From NCBI GenBank assembly GCA_900617975.1, contig UZAE01014067.1, forward strand, positions 1 to 16,978: a stretch of DNA of 16,978 nucleotides. The letters are read 5' to 3'. Below the pieces are notes generated by a model. That model was not told the origin of the DNA. It ran no database searches and saw only the letters and a list, made by a program, of their open reading frames with translations. This document shows, piece after piece, positions 1 to 9,182 of this stretch. The stretch comes from Rodentolepis nana (Eukaryota; Platyhelminthes; Cestoda; Cyclophyllidea; Hymenolepididae). A program made the translations under genes and the position numbers. Positions within the stretch are counted from its first letter, which is position 1. Each line of letters starts with the position of its first letter.

Positions 1-698
1 CTGAAGTCAACTAAAGGGCTAATGATAACCATCAAAACGCCTGCCATTTGGTATAAATAAACTTTCGGTACCGAAATTGGCCATAGCATTGTGGAAAAGC
101 GTACAGTTTTAATCATAGAAAGTGGCAATAGACAAGACCAATAGATAAAAGGCAGATAAAAAGGTCAAGTTAATGAAAGCATGTAGTTGTCCAACATCAC
201 CAAAAGAGTAGAGTGAGATAAGTAGTGTTGAAACTTTAAACCTAGATTCATGTACGATGTTACATGGAACATATTTCGAATTTATTGGAAAAAAGGTGAT
301 TTATTTCCTTCGTCAGCCACGATTACGACCAAGATCTGGCACTAAAACAACGATATTTTGAAGTTATTGCCCTCGATAATGGTCTATTTGTGTCCAACAA
401 GAACAACTGTCCTTCAAGAGAGCTGGCGTGTTTTACATTTATCTTCCTCCTTTCGAGCCCTATTAACTATCATTATCCTTTTTCAACAGTAGCAAAAACG
501 TCAAAAAATAAAGTACTGCTTGATTTTAATGAAATTGTTCGAACTATGTGCCAATATCTCCAGTCACATCATTTTAAACTTTTTCCTCCAATTTAGTAAC
601 TTCCCACTCCGTTGTTGAACAATAAACTTCGCCAAAACGAAATCACCGAAAAGACACCCATAATCTAAAAGACAAGAAAACGTAGAGAGAAAGAGGAG
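1..698. other. AT-rich sequence with no supported gene
   Basis: Stop codons are frequent in all six frames. The longest plus-strand frame (390-596, 68 codons) begins at a GTG and shows neither domain signals nor good splice sites. I see no repeat, RNA gene or promoter that I can defend. Confidence 0.5.
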
Positions 699-1043
699 CT
701 AAAGTGGAGATTTATTACCAGCGGGAGGTGATGTTGTTAGCAGGCGGTTAAACAAACTGGTGAATGAGCAAAAATTGAATATTTTTTGGCCCCAATGCAA
801 CTCTGCTTCTCTTTCACTCATTTCACTTGCAGAACCAGATTCTTCCTTTGCCTGTCTTCCAAGGTGCGCGCGTACAACTACACTGGTGATTAATGGCTCT
901 TTTGCGTGACATCTCATGTGTCCAGAATGCTTGTGAATGTCCTGGTTAATCCGAGATCTCTGGGAGCTCTGCATGTTTGCACATGTGGCGACATGGATAG
1001 GGTAGACTGTATTTCCTCTATCATTATTATTTCTCCTCAACAA
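699..1043 (-). other. open frame in a GC-richer patch, possible exon or pseudogene
   Basis: This minus-strand frame of about 114 codons stays open through a patch that is richer in G and C than its surroundings. It starts at TTG, so no true initiator is visible. In the middle it contains SQRSRINQDIHKHSGH, whose spacing imitates the second half of a C2H2 zinc finger (hydrophobic-X2-[H/D]-X3-H-[S/T]-G), with Asp in place of the first His. The expected Cys pair is not correctly spaced upstream. It could be a decayed finger or coincidence. The opposite strand has a good acceptor near 831, so strand assignment is open too. I do not recognise a family. Confidence 0.15.
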
Positions 1044-2028
1044 AGCATTTCATGGGAAGAGTTATTGTTGAAATATCTACATTACATTTACAATTAACAT
1101 TTTGATGGAAAGTTAATAATTCTCAACCTTTTTCTCAATACCCATAGCTATAAGCTTAAATGGAAATGTGTTTTAGGCTGTTTCTGAACGATAGGATAAT
1201 GGAATTCGCAAATCAATCGATGGCTATGCACGATTAAAGTAAGCAGAGAATATACAATTTTGAATGCTCCGTTGAAAAAGTAATAAAGTGGATAACAATA
1301 TCATTAATTAACTTCTAAGTGTAAAACAAACAAATATAGTTGGGCAAAAGTGTTTTAAATTAAGGAACTCTTGAGAAAGATATGATAGTTCACATAATTA
1401 TATGTCAAAACACCTATTTCCTCTTCGAAATTAGTTAAAGTATACATGTTGTGAGTTTGCTCAAAATCCTCGACTCAAGTATAAGAAAGTTCATGTAATA
1501 TCTTCATTGTCCCTTTATGACCAAACGGCAAAAAAGGGTAATCATGAGTAAATGTTTAGAATCAGTTTTTCCCATTTATGATCTTCCAACGCGCATTGGA
1601 CGAAACTACAAGAAAAACTTAGTTCAAATGTTTACGGTCCCTTTAACACAGTTTGGATAAGTCCATAATAATTATATCCAAAGAATTTTAAGCCCCTATT
1701 TTGGAATTGTCACCTTCGAATTTAAATAAGATAAAAATGAAACTGACGTCGACCGATATTTCATTCACCAATGTGCTGGAAGTGTATAGCCAGTAATCCA
1801 TGCAAAATTTATTCCGGTGGAGTGGAGATAATAAAAGTCGTTATCCCCCTTTTATTCAGTAAAAATAAATCCTCTTATTATCTGTCATTTAGTATCGTAG
1901 CTCAAAATTTTGATTGACACCTAGAAGCCTTCAGCAAACTTATCGTGAAAACATATCGACAACTAGAGATTATTCTAACAAAATACAAATTTAGGTCTTT
2001 GCTTTAAAATAATGAAAAGTTAAGTTAG
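1044..2028. other. AT-rich non-coding stretch
   Basis: There is no open frame above chance length, no clear tandem repeat and no RNA gene. The stretch lies downstream of the 3' end of the minus-strand gene at 3676-2144 and is probably intergenic. Confidence 0.5.
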
Positions 2029-2034
2029 TTTATT
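2029..2034 (-). terminator. AATAAA polyadenylation signal
   Basis: On the minus strand an AATAAA hexamer lies about 110 bases after the TAA stop of the exon at 2690-2144. That is a normal distance for a 3' UTR in a compact animal gene. In AT-rich DNA this hexamer is common, so its support comes only from its position. Confidence 0.3.
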
Positions 2035-2143
2035 TTACATAAGTGAATGCGTATAAGGGAATCTAAATATGGCAATGATAAGGATGTTTTGTGGAAAACT
2101 GAAAGCAGTCAGGGGTATATACATGAAAGAGCTTTTAAGTTAG

Positions 2144-2690
2144 TTAGTTAGTAATCGCCTTCAAAATCCAAAAAGCAAGGAGTATTGAAAAGAATTTGGT
2201 TTCAAGAAAATTAAGCACGTTTGCTGTGTTCGTTCGTCTTGTATTATCTTGAAGACTTCTTTGCCAAGCTAAATATGCTTCCTGCGAGTGAAAAGATGCA
2301 GAATAGGCAGCGTAAACCGGTCGAAATATCTTCTCATCCACAAGGCGCTGTTGAAAGACATTCCATATTTCATTAGCGGTTGTGCCTTCTATGGCATCCC
2401 AATCAATAACAATTCCAACAGAAGTTGACAAAAATTCCGGGAGCATTGATTCGAAGGAAAGACAGTATTGTGCACCACTGGTATTTGGACGAAACATTTC
2501 AATTGAACAGGAGCCTGCAAAATCATCTAGGGTAGCCAGTCGATCATTAAAGCCATGTGGTCCTACACGAAGTTCAAGAACATGGATATCTTCGTAGTCG
2601 CTTTGTTCCTCCAGGCGCCAGACAACTGAACTACGCTCATGAGGTGTGAAACTAGGCATCCTCTGGCTCACCACACGTCTTTTGAAACGT
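2144..2690 (-). CDS. terminal coding exon of an unrecognised protein
   Basis: The open frame runs 193 codons back to a TTG, far longer than expected by chance in AT-rich DNA, and the region is GC-richer than its flanks. I place the exon start at 2690, after a pyrimidine-rich tract ending in CAGACAG. This makes the phase match the upstream exon. Acceptors near 2694 and 2729-2731 are alternatives. The 181 residues begin RFKRRVVSQRMPSF (basic), continue with a mixed globular stretch (VLELRVGPHGFNDRL, LSTSVGIVIDWDAIEGT, YAAYSASFHSQEAYLAW) and end with a hydrophobic tail, FFSILLAFWILKAITN, before TAA. The tail could be a membrane anchor. An AATAAA lies downstream. I do not recognise the family and assign no function. 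Confidence 0.6.
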
Positions 2691-3155
2691 CTGTCTGAAG
2701 CAAAAGACGGAAGGCGTGTCAACAATTGCTCTTATTAGAGGAAAGGAAATAGGGGTCACGATATTAAAGCATCAGTTTCGATGTAGCAGAAGGGGTTTTA
2801 AGAGAATGGGGAGCATACAAAAGGGTGTAAATACAATTTCATAGAAATTAGAGCCGAAAAGGACTCAAATATGTCAAAAGGAAATGCACAAAAATGGCGT
2901 ACAAATAAACCATCAATAATCAAAAGATTTAAAATAAGGCTTTGATTTTCACATTTTGGAAATTTGAAAATGTAAGTAAACATAAGGTAGGCAGAGTAGA
3001 GCATGCCTTTGGGAGTTAACTGATGATTATAATGTCCCCGATTCTAATGACTAAATAACTCCGCAGCTTTTTTCACTTCTACATCTCTGTATCTATCATA
3101 TGACACTTTGCCCTCTGTTCAATATTTATTTTCAAATCTCTATAGGGCACTCCAC

Positions 3156-3293
3156 CTTAATCCAAGAAATTGCGCCTTGGTTAAATGTGGTATGTAGAAG
3201 TGGGGATTGCACAGCCAGTCCTGTTTCAGCATCAACTGTATTAGTGTTGCGTGATAAGGATCATAAATTCCATTTGCTTGAAATCTTGGCAGT
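3156..3293 (-). CDS. internal exon, same unrecognised gene
   Basis: This 138-base segment follows the acceptor TTTCGTGCTAG and ends at the donor TTAAG|GTGGAG. It reads as one base, 45 codons and two bases (phase 2 in, phase 2 out), including GIYDPYHATLIQLMLKQDWL and NPHFYIPHLTKAQFLGL, which are rich in aromatic and helix-forming residues. Phase 2 out joins cleanly to the exon at 2690, giving ...FLGL-R-RFKRR. Unspliced, this frame hits TAG at 3140-3142. The plus strand is open here too (3100-3297) behind its own acceptor-like site, so strand is not certain. The donor is weaker than consensus. Confidence 0.35.
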
Positions 3294-3545
3294 CTAGCAC
3301 GAAACGGTAAACATTATCTTCTGAGTCAGCTACGTAGCATTAGAAATTGTGCTTCCATTGAATAGGAATCGTTTTCGAAATCGATAGATCAGTCTCAAGT
3401 GATTTACTTAGAATGGCCTCTCAATTGGTATGATATGGCCAATCATTGAAATTTATCAAACCTTCAAAAGATTTGAATTTGGCAAAATTCAGAATTCACG
3501 ATTTGAACTATGAAACACTGAAACATTATGGGACACTCCACTCAC

Positions 3546-3676
3546 TTCGAATGGAAATTACATCCCGCTTCCAAAAGGAGTTGAATAATGACTCTTTTAT
3601 ATCCTTCAATAAGCCTCAAATTCAGATTGTCTTCCACCCCTTCATTTCTTCTAAGACTGTCCAAATTGTCCTGCAT
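3546..3676 (-). CDS. possible first coding exon of the same unrecognised gene
   Basis: From ATG at 3676-3674 the minus strand reads MQDNLDSLRRNEG, then LNLRLIEGYKRVIIQLLLEAG, and ends at TCGAA|GTGAGT, a good donor with two bases left over. These join to the single A that opens the exon at 3293, so the phase is consistent. The helical stretch loosely recalls an ankyrin-type helix pair, but no repeat is complete. The frame extends upstream to a TAA at 3721-3719, so an internal exon starting at 3683 or 3670 is also possible. A 98-codon plus-strand frame (3446-3742) lies in the same codon register on the opposite strand, and one of the two is a shadow of the other. Confidence 0.3.
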
Positions 3677-3721
3677 TTGGATGCTTTCAAGCCAATTGAA
3701 ATTGAAAAATACTTTGTCTTA

Positions 3722-5926
3722 TCAATGACGATTTCTAAATAGACAAGCGCACAGTATATTGTTAACATTCCCATAAAGTTGTCTAATAATGATGAAGGCT
3801 TTTATATTGTAATAATTTAGGAATCAAATTCCTTCTTGAAGCGCTCATATCTTGAATACTGTTAAAATCTTGAGCCTGGAACTCAGGGGATTCTCTTTCT
3901 ATTGCCAACCTCAATTCTTGAGTTCAATTGACTTAATAAATAATATGATTAGAAACTCTACTAGATTGTGCCACTAATAGGTAGCTTTGACTGTTCAATC
4001 TGTGAGTCTGATTTCTTGCAGGAATGCAAACTGAAATTTAACGCAGTTATCTCGTAAAAGTTTTATGAGCGATTGATAATACATAAAATTCTGAACCACT
4101 TCGCTATTATTTGACTGTTTGAACGTTTGAAGGGGTGGCTGCGTCGTGTCGGAGAGTCAATTCAAACAGTTCTGAATATTGAGGGCTTGAACAATCAGCC
4201 AAATGACAATCCCATGAATTTCGAAATTAAGTACCCCAATGTAGAATCTTAGGGGTTAGTTTGTAAAGTTCTGTTTTGGGTCCTCAATGAACCCAGTATC
4301 TTGTTGCAAAAACGGAAAATTCAGATCATTTATAATTCACTTAAAGTGTAAATTTTAACTTCTTTCTTTTTCTTGCGATTGCTTTATTTCAGTTTTGCAT
4401 TTAAACAACCCTAGTGATTTCCACTAGCAAAAATGGAAATTATTTTTTATTAATAAGGATTGTAATTTTTAATCTTCTCTATGAAGTTTCTCTATTTTTT
4501 ATTGAAGGCATAGTTTCTTGGCAGAACTAGAAATCAACTATAAATGATCCTGCCTGCCCGAAAGAACCCTCACCTAACAGAACAACGATTTTAGGTTGTT
4601 TCTCAACAAAACTTCTCATTTTTCTATGCATATTAAAAATCTATATTTCACTAAAAATTATTTTATTAATCTTTATTGATTCGGTCCTCTAAACAAATAT
4701 TTGTCAAATTGTAATTTATAGCGTATTCACCAAGCTTTTTTAATGGTTACCAAGATCAATATTACGTTTAAGTTAGTATTTATCTAAGCGAATGCTTAAA
4801 GCATTGGTCTGAAGCAAGCTTTCTTCAACTCGATTTTTGGTTATTTTCGGCCACTTAAAGAGAAGTATTTGTTGATCTGTTATGACCAGCCTCTCAATTC
4901 TATCTATTGTTCAGTTAGCTGCAGAGTTTCAATTGCAGTACACGAAGGGACAGATTCTGAAGCTTGAGATTAGGAACATTATGATGCGATGCCACTGAGA
5001 AATAAGAGTGAAACACGGGTATTCATGGGATGCACAGTGCCTTTGATGTGCTGACCGAAGTTCCACATTTCAGCTAATTTTCCAAGTAAGGTTTTCTGAA
5101 ACTTTACTTTACTTGACCATTTCGATGTTATAATTTCAAATTACGCTGTTTAAATGATTTCTCGCTCACATGGGATTCCCAATTTGGGATACGGTTTTAC
5201 AAACTATGGAAGAATTTGGATATGGCTCTTCTTAGATTGTCAAATATCAAAAGTGCAGATTTTCACTTGGACTTACTGTAGGGAAATATCCTTTGGTAAG
5301 GAACATTTTAAAGCTCTTAAATGAGCTTCGAGATGTTTTAATTTGATGAAAAAATTTAATCGATAGAACTCTTTTTGTTAAATTTAAAACACACTCTCCC
5401 AACTCAAAATATTCTGCTATCACAGTGGTATTTTTAATACAATCATCTCCTCTATCTTAAAATATCACTTCACTTAATCAAGATTTTTCAAATGAACCAA
5501 GGCGATTATGAATACTAAAATCAAATTATTGTCAGATTTTTGCTTCTTAAATTTGATGCAAATATGAAGTAAATGTTCCACTTATTTGAGTAAAATGGTC
5601 ATTAAATAGTAATATATGGTTTTGGCTAGCCACCTTAAAATAATGATCTGTGTTATTTTGACTAACCATAATAAAATGATTTGAGCGAATCAACGCGCTG
5701 CAATTGATCATCATGTTGTCAAAAATTACTTGGAAGAGCACATTTCAACTTAATTTGCCCCTTTTTACTATAAACAAATTTGTGGAAAGATTTATTCGGT
5801 ACTTAACTTGCTGGAAATAAGCTTTATTAACTGAGAAGGCAAGGGGTTCAAACATAGTTATTATTTGTTCACCCTACTGAAAAGTGTTCAAATTCACAGA
5901 CCATTACATTTTATCTTTCGATAGTC
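3722..5926. other. AT-rich stretch with only short unsupported frames
   Basis: There are several short frames of peptide-like composition (plus 4115-4252, plus 4882-4998, minus 4631-4527) and scattered splice-like sites, but none forms a convincing exon pair. No repeat family, hairpin or RNA gene was seen. Confidence 0.4.
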
Positions 5927-6081
5927 TCAATTATAAATAGTTATAATCCATAGTTTCTTGCTTTTAAGTTTCGCAGAAAGTGTTCGAAATTTTCTTTCGC
6001 TCAGGTTCAAGACCTCGCGTTTGCATTTGCCAACAGCTAAATTCTTGTCAAAGGGGCCTAAGATAAAACCCTGCAAGGGTG
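5927..6081 (-). CDS. candidate second (last) exon of the collagen-like gene
   Basis: A pyrimidine-leaning tract ends in AATATTAG at 6083-6082. Starting at 6081, two bases complete the codon left by the collagen-like exon (phase 1), and the frame then stays open for 50 codons to TGA at 5929-5927. The peptide contains GFILGPFDKNLAVGK and a basic helix (REVLNLSERKFRTLSAKLKS), with one Cys and one N-L-S sequon. The implied intron is 189 bases, GT..AG. Joined, the protein would be about 165 residues. The plus strand is open over the same bases behind a good acceptor at 5977, so this exon may be wrong. The true second exon may lie further away. Confidence 0.25.
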
Positions 6082-6270
6082 CTAATATTGATACAATGAG
6101 AAGACTCGATAGTTATTGGTGGGATTATTACTGCTTTGGATTAATTTAGAACGATTTAAAGCTAGGCCCTGCTACCCTGAAAAGAGCTAGCGAAATGAAC
6201 GTAACATTAATAAACCCATTCTGATTTACAATACAATAAATGACACTAAATCAAATAATAGGGAACTTAC

Positions 6271-6613
6271 GAGCAACAATATTTTCGTTTACTTCCGATG
6301 AGATTCCAGGAGGTCCTCTGGGTCCTGTAGGTCCTCGAAGACCCGGTGGTCCTTGTGGCCCTCTGGCTGCTCTAACCGGAATTCTGATCCTTCGCGAAGA
6401 CCTTGAGGTATCACTTCCATTGTGCTGAGATGTAATTCTTACATTCTGGTGCGCTGGAGCTGTACATTCTATCTGTAGGTGACATTCAGACAAGGCCGTT
6501 TGTGGAGTATTGCTCTGAGCTGTAGGGATGGAGTCATAGCCAGGTTTTGGAGAATGGCTGATGCAAAACTGAAATAGAGCTATTATGAGGATAGTAACTT
6601 GTAAGCCACACAT
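6271..6613 (-). CDS. collagen-like secreted protein, first exon
   Basis: The ATG at 6613 opens a 114-codon exon. Residues 1-20 are a signal peptide (hydrophobic VTILIIALFQFCIS). Residues 21-84 form a linker with a Cys pair (ECHLQIEC, 44 and 50), an N-G-S glycosylation sequon near 65 and a basic run, RSSRRIRIPVRAAR, whose RSSR fits a furin-type R-X-X-R site. Residues 85-103 are six Gly-X-Y triplets (GPQGPPGLRGPTGPRGPPG). The exon then ends ISSEVNENIVA and one spare base, at a GTAAGT donor (6270-6265). The collagen block should fold as a short trimeric helix outside the cell, as in C1q-like and other minor collagen-domain proteins. The C-terminal domain that would name it is not visible. An alternative is an internal exon starting after an AG near 6640, in which case the hydrophobic run would be a membrane anchor. 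Confidence 0.8.
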
Positions 6614-6733
6614 TATATTTCTTGTAAAGTGGTAATTCTGGTTGTTTTAAAAGTGAGAAAAGTTAGTGATGTTCCCCTTGAAATTCTTAATCGTTCATTG
6701 GTTAGTCGTCTCGAATCGAGTAATCTGATTGGC

Positions 6734-6743
6734 TATATTTATC
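6734..6743 (-). promoter_or_regulatory. TATA-like element upstream of the collagen-like gene
   Basis: On the minus strand ATAAATATAG lies about 120 bases before the ATG at 6613 and is followed at once by a CCAAT motif. A start site about 30 bases downstream would leave a 5' UTR near 95 bases. AT-rich background makes TATA-like strings common, so this is a positional guess. Confidence 0.25.
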
Positions 6744-7116
6744 TCAGACATTTGTTGAGTCTAGTTCGGAAAGTGCACTTGAGTTGTTCGTGGAGGTGAC
6801 AAAATTTGATAATAATTTTTTTGTGCGAAGCTTTGGTTCCTTTTTTATGTCTGAATAAGTATTAAAGTAATATGGTACCTTAGAACTGGAAAATTTATTT
6901 TCTTTGGTTCATGCCATCGAATTTACCAAAGAAAAGAAAAGAAATTAACTTCGAGAATAGAATAAATTGTTAATTGGGTTTAAGTTTTATCTTACCGGAA
7001 AGCGACGCCAATCAAACGTATTTAGGTATATTTAATTATTCAAAGGAGGCCAGTTAAGGATTATCACCTTTCCGTGCAAATGATTAAATTGGAACTAACT
7101 CTGATTTTCTTAACAG

Positions 7117-7148
7117 TATTTTTATGAACATTTTATTTTGGATTTGGG
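7117..7148 (+). CDS. candidate first micro-exon of a plus-strand gene
   Basis: The acceptor CTGATTTTCTTAACAG (with a CTAAC branch-like motif) precedes 32 bases that end at GGG|GTGAGT. An ATG at 7124 opens MNILFWIW, a hydrophobic start that could begin a signal peptide, leaving phase 1. The segment would hold the start of the chained micro-exon model that runs to 10669. It is very short, and AT-rich DNA gives such signals by chance. Confidence 0.18.
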
Positions 7149-7198
7149 GTGAGTTATTTTAGTCATACTGGCTTCAGTATAGCATAGAAACTCACCCC

Positions 7199-7210
7199 AT
7201 ATATATATAT
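7199..7210. repeat. (AT)6 microsatellite
   Basis: Six uninterrupted AT units, followed by CTATA. Confidence 0.8.
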
Positions 7211-7314
7211 CTATAAAGATACTGCTATTATTTATTGAGTAAAAATAATAAATGGGCACATGTACGTGCACATTTGGAAGCAAAAGTATCATCCAAATTC
7301 TCGTATTACTATAG

Positions 7315-7344
7315 TGAAGGGCAGTGACATTCAATTACTTCAAG
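7315..7344 (+). CDS. candidate 30-base micro-exon
   Basis: The acceptor TCTCGTATTACTATAG and the donor CAAG|GTATAA flank 30 bases. Only one of three frames is open (two bases, then KGSDIQLLQ, then one base), and it is the frame demanded by the ATG exon at 7124-7148. The downstream alternative is read-through in the same frame to a second donor at 7391. Confidence 0.18.
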
Positions 7345-7956
7345 GTATAAATCTTATTTCAGTTGGTCAGAATGCCCAGTCTCAAAGAAGGTACCGAAAC
7401 CTTTCCACTAATACTTGCACAACTCAAATCCTTATCAAGCACATACGGAAACATCTAAATAATATGCTATTAGTTCAGGATCCTTGGCATGACTTTATGA
7501 GGCATATAGGGGAGAACCTTGTTTTACATTTTCCCCTTTTGAAATTGTGTTGACATGTCAATATTTCAATTAGGGACAAAAGGTCGAGTCACTTCTTTAA
7601 TACTAATTATCTCCTTCTCTAATCACGGTATCCTCAATACCAGCGATAAATTTCGAAGTAAATATGGATAAAAGACCTTTTGCACAAATCGATGCGACTA
7701 GATAAGATGAATGACAAATTTCTAATTTTACGGAGAATTAGAACAGAAAATAATTGATTAAATAGTTTAAAATAAGTCATGTATAAATGGGGACTGGAAT
7801 TAATATGACTCTCACCTGGCCTTAATATTATTAAATTAATGCCCACAGAGCGCTATGGGAGAAATCTAACAGCCTTACCCCTCTGCCTATTGGCGGCACA
7901 TGTTTTAATATAGTTGAAGTGAAACCACATTTGCGGAATTAAATTTTATTATGTTA

Positions 7957-7980
7957 ATATATATATATATATATATATAT
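7957..7980. repeat. (AT)12 microsatellite
   Basis: Twelve uninterrupted AT units in non-coding sequence. Likely polymorphic. Confidence 0.9.
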
Positions 7981-8167
7981 CATCAAATTGAAATTGTAAA
8001 CGTATAAAAGAACATTACTAAGTGAGAACTACCTAATCCTTCATAAAATACATTTACTTATTTTAAATAAATAAATCAATAAATTAAAAACTTTTAGTCC
8101 GATGAAGGAATTCCCAAAGCAGAAATCAGGCACAATAAATGAGCCATTGATTCCAAATTCGTTTCAG

Positions 8168-8186
8168 AAGTTTTCGGCAAAAAGAG
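8168..8186 (+). CDS. candidate 19-base micro-exon
   Basis: The acceptor CCAAATTCGTTTCAG and the donor AAGAG|GTGAAA enclose 19 bases, open in all frames. The chained frame reads VFGKK (phase 1 in, phase 2 out). The donor is off consensus at its last positions. Confidence 0.12.
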
Positions 8187-8399
8187 GTGAAAAACGTGCG
8201 AACATAAAAAAGTGCGAATAGTCGCGAAAAAGGCTTCCTTACTTTGTAACACGTGTTAAGCATTTGATCAATTACGATTCATAATTAAAATTAGATAATT
8301 AGATTTATTTATGGACCTTATCATGTATATTATTGCGACCAAAGATTGTCTTTCAATTCGACTGCATTTAACTAAGATTCTTTTATAAACTTGAGCTTA

Positions 8400-8459
8400 C
8401 TATTGGGTTGTCGTTATGCTGCGTCTTCAATCCACATTGATTGCCTCTAGTTTCAGCTC
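8400..8459 (-). CDS. candidate 60-base exon, minus strand
   Basis: The minus strand shows AATGTGTTTAG, then 60 bases, then CCCAATA|GTAAGC. Frame 0 gives twenty residues, GAETRGNQCGLKTQHNDNPI, phase 0 on both sides. It overlaps the four bases 8456-8459 of a plus-strand micro-exon candidate, so at most one can be right. No partner with matching phase was found among the other minus-strand candidates. Confidence 0.13.
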
Positions 8460-8479
8460 CCTAAACACATTCCTGAAGT
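8456..8479 (+). CDS. candidate 24-base symmetrical micro-exon
   Basis: The acceptor TTGCCTCTAGTTTCAG and the donor GAAGTG|GTGAGT are both strong and only 24 bases apart. The length is a multiple of three, typical of flatworm micro-exons. Two frames are open. The chained frame reads SLNTFLK with phase 2 on both sides, and frame 0 would give LPKHIPEV. Confidence 0.2.
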
Positions 8480-8834
8480 GGTGAGTAGTTTCAGAGAAGT
8501 TTCAAATTCTGAGGGACTATAAGAAGCTTTGATCTTGTATCGAAAATTGAAAGTGGTGGATTGCCAATTTCTCTTTACATCGTTGATGAGTTCAACTTAA
8601 ATTCGAATCCAAATTCTTCCATGAAATCTTTCAACTAAATCTGTATACTATGATTATAGCTTATATTTAATTTAAATCAATCGATGTATTTTCATTAACA
8701 ACTAAAAATACCATTTTACCTGACAAAATGAACTGATAATACATCAATAACAAAATGGCAAGTTGATTCGTTAAAACTTTAACAAAGAATATTTAATTAT
8801 TATAATTTCGTATCTTTGGTTTTGCTAAAAATAG

Positions 8835-8846
8835 GGACAGTTTTCT
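8835..8846 (+). CDS. candidate 12-base symmetrical micro-exon
   Basis: A T-rich tract ending AAAATAG is followed by 12 bases and the donor TTCT|GTGAGT. All frames are open; the chained frame adds WDSF. The acceptor is purine-interrupted near the AG, so it is weak. Confidence 0.1.
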
Positions 8847-9096
8847 GTGAGTCTTATAACTTCTGACCATGCATCGCAGTTGGCAAGCTTTGACAGGGAC
8901 AAGCATATTTTCTAATTACATACTTTTTTAATGAAAATTAAAAAGCATCATACCGTACTCCAGATCAGCAATAAGTAATTTTGAAAAGTTTACCAAACTA
9001 CTTATTGCATTGGGTGATTGTACCTTGAGTATCATTGAGGCGATATCCACCACCCACGAATATCTTATCTGTTTCTCTCGTTTTTTTCAATCTTAG

Positions 9097-9126
9097 AGCT
9101 GCTCCTTCCATTAGTCATTCCATGAA
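9097..9126 (+). CDS. candidate 30-base micro-exon
   Basis: A very strong acceptor (TTTCTCTCGTTTTTTTCAATCTTAG) precedes 30 bases and a GTATTG donor. Only one frame is open (AAPSISHSM, phase 2 both sides), and that is the frame carried by the chain from upstream. A second strong acceptor follows at 9150. Confidence 0.17.
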
Positions 9127-9182
9127 GTATTGATTTTCTCTGCTCTTTAGCTACCTCTGCCAGAAGGCTTCCTTCTATTTAC

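Noticed and set aside
390..596. 68-codon plus-strand frame
   Set aside because: It starts at GTG and has AT-driven composition, no splice sites and no motif. It is within chance length.
4115..4252. 45-codon plus-strand frame with amphipathic segment (LFERLKGWLRRVGESIQ)
   Set aside because: The composition is protein-like, but the acceptor is poor, there is no donor, and the opposite strand is also open. Not enough to call an exon.
4882..4998. 38-codon plus-strand frame from ATG (MTSLSILSIVQLAAEFQLQY)
   Set aside because: Too short to judge. The minus strand has a strong acceptor and its own open frame over the same bases, and no partner exon was found for either.
5061..5095. 12-base plus-strand segment (CTAATTTTCCAA) between CATTTCAG and GTAAGG
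   Set aside because: It has exon-like edges, but the donor is weak at -1. It lies outside the chain, and such pairs are expected several times by chance here.
5990..6030. tRNA B-box-like string GGTTCAAGACC
   Set aside because: No A box at proper spacing and no cloverleaf arms. The string at 16562-16572 (GGTTCGAGACA) was rejected for the same reason.
6175..6270. Acceptor CTAGCTCTTTTCAG at about 6178 as the partner of the collagen exon donor
   Set aside because: In the required phase it gives an immediate TAG after one Arg codon, so it would only truncate the protein. It remains possible as a stop-generating splice but is not favoured.
6251..6428. Plus-strand frame with Pro/Gly repeats opposite the collagen exon
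   Set aside because: It is the complement of the Gly-X-Y block. The minus strand has the ATG, signal peptide and donor, so this is a shadow.
7122..7334. Minus-strand 70-codon frame over the (AT)6 repeat
   Set aside because: Tyr/Ile/Ser-rich translation of AT repeats with no splice support.
8847..8880. GTGAGT...CGCAG as a 33-base intron
   Set aside because: Too short for a normal spliceosomal intron in animals, and no flanking exon continuity is supported.
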